From assembly GCA_016868095.1 (NCBI GenBank), contig VGHV01000029.1, positions 1-13,709 on the forward strand: 13,709 nucleotides of DNA, written 5' to 3'. The translations under genes were made by a program, and so were the position numbers. How positions within the stretch are numbered: position 1 is the stretch's first letter; each line of letters starts with the position of its first letter. The notes under the pieces are model-generated. The model did no database searches. It had not been told where the DNA came from and worked only from the letters and a program-made list of their open reading frames with translations. The DNA comes from Betaproteobacteria bacterium (lineage in GTDB: Bacteria > Pseudomonadota > Gammaproteobacteria > Burkholderiales > Burkholderiaceae_E). Positions 6,601 to 12,549 of the stretch are shown piece by piece.

Positions 6601-6843
6601 ATGCCGCGAATAGCGCTTAGAGTGAGTCCCGCCGACAACGTTGTAACCCTGCTTGACTTTCATCAGCACGAAAGAGTCACTCAGGATGGACTCAGCCTGA
6701 CCAGTGAGATCCCATTTGGACACAAAGCTGCCTTGTGCGCGATTCGAGAAGGTGAGGCAATCATAAAATATGGGGTTCCCATCGGTGTCGCCACGCGGAG
6801 TATCTCGACAGGCGAGCATGTTCATGTCCACAACTGTCGATGA
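6601..6843 (+). CDS. UxaA-family enzyme, small (SAF-domain) subunit
   Basis: 80 residues that match the N-terminal SAF domain of UxaA/GarD-type dehydratases: IALRVSPADNVVTLLDF (4-20), IPFGHKAAL (37-45), EGEAIIKYGVPIG (50-62) and the closing GEHVHVHN (71-78). In most altronate and galactarate dehydratases this domain is fused to the catalytic part; here it is a separate gene that overlaps the large-subunit gene by 20 bp, as in sulfolactate sulfo-lyase (SuyA/SuyB) and other split members. ATG 6601 has only a weak upstream AGG at about 10 nt. The two subunits should form one cytoplasmic complex performing a lyase/dehydratase elimination on a hydroxy acid. Which acid, or whether sulfite rather than water leaves, cannot be told from the sequence. 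Confidence 0.85.
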   Translation: MPRIALRVSPADNVVTLLDFHQHERVTQDGLSLTSEIPFGHKAALCAIREGEAIIKYGVPIGVATRSISTGEHVHVHNCR

Positions 6844-8026
6844 GGATGGCCCTAATTTCCAGGGATTTAGACGGGCCGACGGCCGGGTCGGTGTCCGTAA
6901 CCACTTGGCGCTGGTATCGACCGTGGCGCTGGCAAATCGAGTGGTCGAATTGGCTGCGTCCCGCTACGATGCGAGCCGCCCCGCTGGTGACGACAGGGTA
7001 CTGCTGATACGAGGCGAGTTTCAGCGAGGGCTGCAGTCGACAGATGCGCAGTTACAGGACGACATTGTATTTCGGTTGATCACCCATCCAAACGTGGGGG
7101 CAGCCGTAGTTTTGTGCCATGACCGGGCGGCTGCTCGTATATGGCGGGAACGCCTTGCGGTTCTAGGTAATGCGATCCAAGTGCTGGCTTTCATGGATGC
7201 CCATGGCGTTGAGCGCATGATCGAGCGTACTGTAAAGGTATTGTCCGAGCAGGCTGAATTCGTACGAACTCAGAGACGCTCGTCCTGCCCTTGGTCCAGT
7301 TTAACCTTTGCCTTGGAGTGCGGGGGCTCGGATGCTTCCAGCGCCGTATGCGTGAACCCTGCAGTCGGTCGATTTGTAGACCATGCTGTAGCGTGTGGCG
7401 CGAGGGTGATCGTCTCCGAAACAGCCGAGTTCATCGGGGGTGAGTCTGTGGTGAGACAACAATCGGTTAGCGATGAGATTGCCCAGTCTATCCTGGCCCG
7501 TATTGAAGTTACTGAGTCGCGGATGGCTGCCAACGGTGATCGATATCGCGGCGTTAATCCGACGGCCGAGAATATTGAGGCGGGGCTGACCACGCTCGTT
7601 GAAAAAACGATGGGCGCCTTGTGCAAAATCGGCAGTGCCCGCTTTAAAAGTTGTCTTGACTTCGGTCAGCCTCCTGCTGGAGCGGGTCTGCATTTCATGG
7701 ATACACCATTCTTCAGCCCGTGCTCGATCACGGGTATGGTCGCTGCCGGCGCACAGGTCACTCTCTTCTCTATGGGTGTCTTCAACCCATCGGGTAACCC
7801 ACTGTCGCCCACCATCAAGATCTGCGGAAATCCCGAGACAGTAAGTCACTGGCGCGATGGCATTGATGTGGCGTTAGTCGATCTGATCGAGGGCCGTATA
7901 AGCCTTGATAGCGCCGGAGACCTTATCTATAAGGCCGTGCAACAGGTCTCCGAGGGTCGACGGACCTACACTGAAGCCTGGGGCGATGGTCAGTTTATTA
8001 TCCCTCGCGGCCTGCCGGCATTTTAA
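6824..8026 (+). CDS. UxaA-family hydro-lyase, large subunit
   Basis: 400 residues from ATG 6824, chosen because AGGCGAG (6810-6816) stands 7 nt upstream; ATG 6818 is possible, but an in-frame ATG at 6770 would lie deep inside the small-subunit gene. Family landmarks: GFRRADGRVGVRN (14-26), ECGGSDASS (165-173), ARVIVSETAEF with GGES, a HFMDTPFF-type segment followed by CSITGMVAAGAQV, and GNPLSPTIKICGNPET near the C-terminus, typical of altronate dehydratase and sulfolactate sulfo-lyase large subunits. Odd: at the places where E. coli UxaA-type proteins have TH-x-x-GCG and GLGCE, this protein reads RGEFQRGL (63-70) and LCHDRA (97-102), so cysteines and the histidine often linked to the iron site are absent. 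It may have a changed substrate or metal site. Cytoplasmic; divergent from the ABC-GMC operon, with which it probably shares a pathway. Confidence 0.85.
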   Translation: MSTTVDEDGPNFQGFRRADGRVGVRNHLALVSTVALANRVVELAASRYDASRPAGDDRVLLIRGEFQRGLQSTDAQLQDDIVFRLITHPNVGAAVVLCHDRAAARIWRERLAVLGNAIQVLAFMDAHGVERMIERTVKVLSEQAEFVRTQRRSSCPWSSLTFALECGGSDASSAVCVNPAVGRFVDHAVACGARVIVSETAEFIGGESVVRQQSVSDEIAQSILARIEVTESRMAANGDRYRGVNPTAENIEAGLTTLVEKTMGALCKIGSARFKSCLDFGQPPAGAGLHFMDTPFFSPCSITGMVAAGAQVTLFSMGVFNPSGNPLSPTIKICGNPETVSHWRDGIDVALVDLIEGRISLDSAGDLIYKAVQQVSEGRRTYTEAWGDGQFIIPRGLPAF

Positions 8027-8027
8027 G

Positions 8028-8070
8028 CTGCCTGTTGACGCCTCAGGCAGTCAGACTCCCATAGGGGAGT
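8028..8070. terminator. Two tandem hairpins between convergent operons
   Basis: Hairpin 1: CTGCCTG/CAGGCAG, perfect 7 bp with a 9-base loop (8028-8050), starting 2 bases after the UxaA stop. Hairpin 2: ACTCCC/GGGAGT, perfect 6 bp with a 4-base loop (8055-8070). They fill the space where the module A lyase transcript (+) meets the module B operon transcript (-). Neither has a T-tract. A bidirectional barrier or 3'-end stabiliser is the likely role. Confidence 0.4.
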
Positions 8071-8123
8071 TGCGCCATGTGTACCTCTCGCAATGTGACC
8101 CTGCGAACCTCCTTTTGGCTAAG

Positions 8124-9344
8124 CTATTCACAAACCTGCTCTGACTTGCCAAGTGTCACTGGCAGAGTTCTAGGCCCACGAACAGTGCCCTCAGACCATT
8201 TCACCTTTTCTCCTATTTTTAGGGAAAAAACGGGGTGGCGTCTTAACCACTCTTCAAGCGCAACCCTTATCTCCATTCTCGCTAGATTTGAACCAAGACA
8301 TCGATGCCTTCCGAGACCGAAAGCTACATGAGGGTTCTCTTGCCGATCAATGATCACTCTATCTGCCTGCTCGAAGACGCTCGGGTCTCGATTCGCTGCG
8401 GGAAATGAAAGCAAAATCTGACTGCCAACTGTGAAGTTACAGCCTCCTAGGCTAGTCTCCTTAACTACCTCTCTCGCCATTGTTACGGGAGAATAAGCCC
8501 GAAGAAACTCTTCAATTGCAGTAGGTATCAGATTAGGATCGTTAACCAATCTCCTAAGATCCTTAGGGTTAGTCGAAAGGTGCCAAATGCTTGATCCAAT
8601 TGCGCTCCAAGTTGTGTCAATGCCCGCAATAAGAAGTAGTCTAAGGGTTCCTACAAGATGGGACTCTTGTAAGGGTTCGTCGTTGATTTTCGCGGATAAA
8701 AGGAAGCTGATCAGATCTGAAGCTTCAAAAAGATGCCCACCTGGCTTTCGATCTGCCACCTGACCCACGAAGTACAGAGTAATTTCTTGCAGGGCTTTGT
8801 CTGCAACGATTGGGTCGGTTGGACCTACTTCCAATAGTCGATGAATCCAATCGCGAAACCGATCTCCATCATCGGCAGGTAGGCCGAGCATTTCCGAAAT
8901 CACAAGCACAGGAATGTGCTGAGCATATTGGATCGAGGCATCACAAGACTCGACCCCGCCAATGTTATCAAGAAGATCAATGCACACTTGGCGCGTTCTT
9001 GCCTCAAAACGCTGAATAGCTTTCTCAGTAAAAGCTGGAAGAAGAAGTTTTCTCGCAGCTGTGTGTTCAGGCGGGTCCGAGGTAATAGGCGGGTTAGGTT
9101 GAAGCTCAACTTTCTTTTCCCTGACAATCACTCGCCGTGACGAAAAATGATCAGAGTCGTAGGCAATCTCTCGTACATACTCATATGTCGAAGGGAAAAA
9201 GGCACCATCCTCAAAACGCATCGAGTGTGCGATTGGGCACCGTGAGCGCAAGTCCTCCCAAATGGGAAATGGATCTTCTACCCAACGTAGATCAAAGTGG
9301 GTCCAATCGGTTGCCCAGTCGGTTACCGGTTTACTAGTCGTCAT
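8124..9344 (-). CDS. Cytochrome P450 (bacterial soluble class)
   Basis: 406 residues, the usual size for a soluble bacterial P450, with no membrane anchor. Motifs: SDPPEHTAARKLL in the C-helix region, I-helix oxygen-binding AGIDTT (240-245), K-helix E279-F-L-R282, and heme loop FGLGRHRC with the thiolate ligand Cys349, followed by LGSNLAR. The acid-alcohol pair D243/T244 for O2 activation is present, so it should be a working monooxygenase. Its ATG overlaps the ferredoxin stop by 4 bp (ATGA), which almost fixes the ferredoxin as its redox partner. It is the last gene of the SBP-ATPase-permease-ferredoxin-P450 operon, so it probably hydroxylates or dealkylates the imported compound. The CYP family and substrate cannot be named from the sequence. 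No reductase gene accompanies it, so the ferredoxin must be reduced by an enzyme encoded elsewhere. Confidence 0.95.
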   Translation of the reverse strand: MTTSKPVTDWATDWTHFDLRWVEDPFPIWEDLRSRCPIAHSMRFEDGAFFPSTYEYVREIAYDSDHFSSRRVIVREKKVELQPNPPITSDPPEHTAARKLLLPAFTEKAIQRFEARTRQVCIDLLDNIGGVESCDASIQYAQHIPVLVISEMLGLPADDGDRFRDWIHRLLEVGPTDPIVADKALQEITLYFVGQVADRKPGGHLFEASDLISFLLSAKINDEPLQESHLVGTLRLLLIAGIDTTWSAIGSSIWHLSTNPKDLRRLVNDPNLIPTAIEEFLRAYSPVTMAREVVKETSLGGCNFTVGSQILLSFPAANRDPSVFEQADRVIIDRQENPHVAFGLGRHRCLGSNLARMEIRVALEEWLRRHPVFSLKIGEKVKWSEGTVRGPRTLPVTLGKSEQVCE

Positions 9345-9577
9345 GTCTTAACTTGCTGCTCAGATAAATTCGTCAGGGATAAAGCCCGTTCCGGGCAGTT
9401 GGCAACAGCGAGTCTCACAATGGTCTCGAAGTCAGGGGAAATGGTGCCATCGCCTTTGAGTCGCACATTACCAAAGTCGTCTGACTCAAAAAAATTTGGC
9501 GCAATCGAGCAGCAACGGCTATGACCTTGGCATCGATCCTGCTCAATATTAATCTGATACATCAGTGAGTTATTCAT
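9341..9577 (-). CDS. P450-associated ferredoxin ([3Fe-4S]/[4Fe-4S], His variant)
   Basis: 78 residues. Cluster motif C16-Q-G-H19-S-R-C22 and C61-P62, i.e. C-x2-H-x2-C...CP. This is the single-cluster ferredoxin class found next to actinobacterial and proteobacterial P450s, where the second cysteine of a normal C-x2-C-x2-C set is replaced by another residue. Such proteins usually hold a [3Fe-4S] cluster; with His a [4Fe-4S] form is also known. The neighbouring C23 is an extra cysteine. The rest is acidic (FFESDDFG, 29-36), as expected for docking to a P450. ATG 9577 has AAGGCG about 5 nt upstream; M6 is a weaker alternative. It ends in a 4-bp overlap with the P450. It sits 85 bp after the permease stop, in the same direction. 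Confidence 0.93.
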   Translation of the reverse strand: MNNSLMYQINIEQDRCQGHSRCCSIAPNFFESDDFGNVRLKGDGTISPDFETIVRLAVANCPERALSLTNLSEQQVKT

Positions 9578-9662
9578 CTAAACGCCTTCCAAGCGATGAA
9601 GAACACCAGTGATAGCCGGTACAACAAGTCTTCGCTTACAAAACTCGTTAAAACTAGACGCC

Positions 9663-10424
9663 TCATTGCCATCGTAGGAGCCTTTGTTCGAGAGCCGTCA
9701 TTGACTTTGTCAGAATCATGCCGATTGCGGCGAGTAAACCAATAAGACCCATTACTCCGTTCATGTTGAACATCGATTGAAGAAAGGAGAGTTGCTGTCC
9801 AATTCCGTGTTCCGCAGCAATCAGTTCCGAGCCAATCACTCCAAGCATTGAATAAATCAAACCCAGCCGTAATCCAGAAAACAAGGTCGGAACAGCGGTA
9901 GGCAGCGTCAGTTTGAAGAAAATTTGGCGAGAGTTTGCTCCCAGTGTTCGTGACAAAGTTAAATGGTCCTGGCTGACGCTGCGCATTCCTGCAATGGCCG
10001 AAGAGAGGACGATGAAGAAAGATAGACTAGAGCCAACTGCTATTTTGGAGCCCAAACCGAGGCCGAACCAGAGTAGAAAAAGCGGCGCGAGCGCAATCCT
10101 TGGCATCGCATTAAAAATCGTCAAATATGGTTCCGAAGCTCGTTCAAGCCGAGGGTACATGAAAAAAATTAGCGCAAGGCAAAGGGCTAACGTACTACCG
10201 ATCACAAAGGAAAAAAGTGTCCCGAAAAGTGTGTATCCCAGCTGTTTCCACAGGATGGCTTTAACAAAGAATCCTTCCCAAAGAAATTGAGTGATTCCGA
10301 TCGGGCTTCCGAAGAAAGTAGGACTCAGTAGTCCGATCCGGTGCGAAATCTCCCAGATCGAAAAAAATAGAACGCAAAAAAGGCCGTGGGAAAGTATTTG
10401 CCTCGATCTGCTCAACTTTTGCAC
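9663..10424 (-). CDS. ABC transporter permease (NitT/TauT, SsuC-like)
   Basis: 253 residues with about six hydrophobic segments, the first at about 13-33. FNAMPRIALAPLFLLWFGLG (about 103-122) and the EAA coupling loop (AGMRSVSQDHLTLSRTLGAN, leading into IFFKLTLPTAVP) place it in the same permease family as module A. Identity between the two looks limited, so they are distant paralogues rather than a recent duplication. The GTG start at 10424 overlaps the ATPase end by 13 bp; a TTG at 10415 is possible, and neither has a clear ribosome binding site, so expression probably relies on coupling to the ATPase. Inner membrane, homodimer. It is followed by the ferredoxin and P450 genes in the same direction. 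Confidence 0.9.
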   Translation of the reverse strand: MQKLSRSRQILSHGLFCVLFFSIWEISHRIGLLSPTFFGSPIGITQFLWEGFFVKAILWKQLGYTLFGTLFSFVIGSTLALCLALIFFMYPRLERASEPYLTIFNAMPRIALAPLFLLWFGLGLGSKIAVGSSLSFFIVLSSAIAGMRSVSQDHLTLSRTLGANSRQIFFKLTLPTAVPTLFSGLRLGLIYSMLGVIGSELIAAEHGIGQQLSFLQSMFNMNGVMGLIGLLAAIGMILTKSMTALEQRLLRWQ

Positions 10425-11191
10425 CCAGCGGTGTTATTTACCCCTTGTTCAAAAATCTTCCATATCGTCCCGTAGAGGTTAAGAAACTTAGGATCGCTTT
10501 GGAGTTGGCGCACCGATCGAGGGCGTGTTAAATCAACCCTCACGTCGGCTAGGATCTTACCGGGTCGCGGGCTCATGACGATTACTCGGTCGGACAGGGC
10601 TACGGCTTCCGAAAGGTCATGGGTTACGAACAGTACGGTCCGCGCCTCAGTAGTCCAGAGTTCAAGGAGCAAGTCTTCAAGTTGAATTTTTGTCTGTGCA
10701 TCGAGTGCGCCAAAAGGCTCATCCATTAGAAGGAGTTGGGATTCTAGGCAAAACGTCCTTGCTAACGCAACGCGTTGCCGCATTCCTTGGGAGAGCGTCT
10801 TAGGCCACGCATCCTCGAATCCTGCAAGACCCACTTTTGAAAGTAGTTTAGCGGCGCGTTCCTTTCGTACTGTCTCGTCGATTCCCCTAATCTCCAAGCC
10901 ATAAGAGGCGTTCTCGAGAGCGCTCCGCCAAGGCAATAGCGAATCACGTGCCAGCATATAAGCAACTCGGGAATCGCCAGCGATTGGCCTTTGTCCGTCT
11001 ATAAACGCATCTCCATCGTATGTCTCGATTAAACCAGCAAGAACGTTCAAGACCGTTGTCTTTCCGCAGCCACTTGGTCCTACTATTGAGACAAATTCCC
11101 GCTCGAACAATTGTAGGGAAAAGCTGTCAACTGCCGTTATCGATTCAGAAAAGCGAACTGTAAGTCCGCTGAGGTCAACAATCCCGTGCAC
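10412..11191 (-). CDS. ABC transporter ATPase (NitT/TauT) with unusual Q-loop
   Basis: 259 residues. Walker A GPSGCGKTT (38-46), signature LSQGMRQR (133-140), Walker B LLLMDE (153-158), D-loop GALD (161-164) and switch His191 (FVTHDLSEA) are intact. The Q-loop differs: aligned on the following PW, the segment reads YMLARDSLLPW (78-88), with Ala81 where module A has Gln90. This YM-x-ARD-x-LLPW form is, as far as I recall, known in part of the family. The Q-loop glutamine normally helps position the metal and contacts the permease, so coupling may differ. Start GTG 11191 lies 9 bases after the substrate-binding gene stop without a strong ribosome binding site. It should power import together with the overlapping permease gene. 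Confidence 0.92.
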   Translation of the reverse strand: MHGIVDLSGLTVRFSESITAVDSFSLQLFEREFVSIVGPSGCGKTTVLNVLAGLIETYDGDAFIDGQRPIAGDSRVAYMLARDSLLPWRSALENASYGLEIRGIDETVRKERAAKLLSKVGLAGFEDAWPKTLSQGMRQRVALARTFCLESQLLLMDEPFGALDAQTKIQLEDLLLELWTTEARTVLFVTHDLSEAVALSDRVIVMSPRPGKILADVRVDLTRPRSVRQLQSDPKFLNLYGTIWKIFEQGVNNTAGCKS

Positions 11192-11200
11192 ACCAATTTC

Positions 11201-12202
11201 TCAGGGCGCAGTTGCCAAAATAAAAGAACTCAGTGGTGGCAATTTTTCGACCATTTTTGTTTCGACCATAAAGTCAAGTTGAGCTTGAAGCGCCTTGCGA
11301 TCTAGGCGAGCCACATAGTTTTTTGAGTCGATGGCTAACTTGATCGAGTACCGAATAACATCGTCGCCTCTAGGTATCTCCAACCGATAGTACTTGCGGG
11401 TGATTTGTATCACTTCCTCAAAGTTAGCTGGATTATTGATGAATACGTCTGCCTCCTTAAAGACCTGAGTGATTGCATCAACAACATGGGGGTTCCGGTC
11501 AATGTAGTCTTGTGTTAACACGATCCCATTGCCGCCGCTGTTATGGGCAAACATTTCTGCGGGTTGGCGATCCGTAGCTGCTCGCCAGACGACTTTACAA
11601 GTACCCAAAACTGCGCACATGGATCCCGCTGGTTCGAACATCATCAGCGCATCAACCTGCTTAGATACGAGTGCGCCATATGCAGTGTCTGGGCCACCTA
11701 CCGCAACGATTGTGACATCGTCGGTTTTCATTCCAGATTTAACAACCATCCATGTCAGGATGAACTCCATCAGCGATCCTCGCGCTGGCACACCAATCTT
11801 TTTCCCGCGTAAATCCGGCATAAAGTGAGGCCACTGTTTGTCAGCGTTTGGAAAAGCAAGGTGATTCCCGGCTATCAGAATTGCAGGATTAGCGGTTGCT
11901 GCGCCAACTACCATCTTGATTTTGGCCCCCTGAGAAACTGGACCAACCATGACAGTATTTGTAAAGAATCCAGCGTCGATGCTTTTTGCCATCAATGCTT
12001 GGACACCGAGTGGTCCAGAAGCAAGTACTTGCAATTGGCATTTGAGGCCGGCCTTTTCGCAGAATCCCTTCTCAATGGCTACTCGAGCCATCAAGTTACC
12101 TGGCCCAACATAGTCTTGAAATCTGACTGTTTCACCCCGTCCTTGAGCGAAGGAATTTAATCCGAAAAAAAGTATTCCAAGAAAAAAGGCGATCCTGACC
12201 AT
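11201..12202 (-). CDS. ABC transporter substrate-binding protein (NMT1/SsuA-like)
   Basis: 333 residues from ATG 12202, chosen because a very strong AAGGGGG lies about 9 nt upstream and the Sec signal peptide then begins properly (MVRIAFFLGILFFGLNSFAQ, cleavage near residue 20). An in-frame start at 12238 would put 12 charged residues before it. Mature landmarks: VRFQDYVGPGNLMARVAIEKGF, then C48...C55, ALMAKSIDAGFF, LRGKKIGVPARGS (the family's LKGKKIGVP), DALMMFEPAGSMC with a second cysteine pair (MC-x6-C), and ITRKYY near the end. The cysteine pairs could form disulfides in the periplasm. First gene of the module B operon, 9 bp before the ATPase. Ligand unknown; it is only distantly similar to the module A protein. 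Confidence 0.9.
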   Translation of the reverse strand: MVRIAFFLGILFFGLNSFAQGRGETVRFQDYVGPGNLMARVAIEKGFCEKAGLKCQLQVLASGPLGVQALMAKSIDAGFFTNTVMVGPVSQGAKIKMVVGAATANPAILIAGNHLAFPNADKQWPHFMPDLRGKKIGVPARGSLMEFILTWMVVKSGMKTDDVTIVAVGGPDTAYGALVSKQVDALMMFEPAGSMCAVLGTCKVVWRAATDRQPAEMFAHNSGGNGIVLTQDYIDRNPHVVDAITQVFKEADVFINNPANFEEVIQITRKYYRLEIPRGDDVIRYSIKLAIDSKNYVARLDRKALQAQLDFMVETKMVEKLPPLSSFILATAP

Positions 12203-12233
12203 GTCTGCTTTCCCCCTTGTTTGAAGATCTCGT

Positions 12234-12250
12234 CGCACGTTAGGCGTGCG
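12234..12250 (-). promoter_or_regulatory. Leader hairpin before the SBP gene
   Basis: A perfect 6-bp stem CGCACG/CGTGCG with a 5-base loop, 31 bases upstream of the substrate-binding start codon and just after the predicted transcription start. A 5' stabilising hairpin is plausible; there is no sign of an attenuator pair. Confidence 0.3.
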
Positions 12251-12262
12251 GAGTCCTCTTTG

Positions 12263-12291
12263 AGCATACGCTTTTGATTTTTCTTGTACAA
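12263..12291 (-). promoter_or_regulatory. Candidate promoter of the module B operon
   Basis: On the minus strand TTGTAC (12291-12286), a 17-base spacer and TATGCT (12268-12263) form a fair sigma-70-like promoter. Its -35 box lies inside the palindrome CTTGTACAAG, the classical arrangement for repression. The predicted transcript would start near 12256 and have a leader of about 55 bases. Confidence 0.35.
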
Positions 12292-12549
12292 GGTTCTTTC
12301 GTCAGACGTCATAGCAGATTACAAACTTAACGCTAGGTGCATTAAACGCTCCTTTGGACTTCTAAAATTAGACCGCTCGCTGACGTTCACGATCCGACTG
12401 TCGCCTCGCCGAACGATTGGTTAAATCGGAGGGCAGAATACTCGGTGTTGAAGAAACCTGTCACTTAAGTGCTGGGCCTTATGACTGATCTGACTACAGG
12501 TGAGTCTTTCTTTACCGTGTTTATTTGTAATTTTCACAACGGAAGTCGC

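Larger units (their letters stand above)
12203..12549. promoter_or_regulatory. Divergent control region of module B
   Basis: This 347-bp gap lies between the substrate-binding gene (-) and the dioxygenase gene (+) and holds no gene of its own. Features: perfect palindromes CTTGTACAAG (12283-12292) and CACTTAAGTG (12462-12471), and a leader hairpin (below). CTTGTACAAG resembles the GT...AC core of GntR/FadR-type operators, an inference only. The frame running through 12469-12549 is an artificial N-terminal extension of the dioxygenase. No regulator gene lies near. Confidence 0.4.

Noticed and set aside
6770..6823. Longer UxaA large-subunit start at ATG 6770
   Set aside because: It would overlap the small-subunit gene by over 70 bp; ATG 6824 has a well-placed AGGCGAG.
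6496..6831. 111-codon minus frame opposite the UxaA small subunit
   Set aside because: The plus strand here encodes a clear SAF domain; the minus peptide is low quality and has no ribosome binding site.
7301..7849. 182-codon minus frame opposite the UxaA large subunit
   Set aside because: Antisense shadow of a conserved coding region; no recognisable motifs.
12469..12549. Longer dioxygenase start at ATG 12469
   Set aside because: No ribosome binding site and no match to the family N-terminus; ATG 12550 has GGAAG at proper distance.
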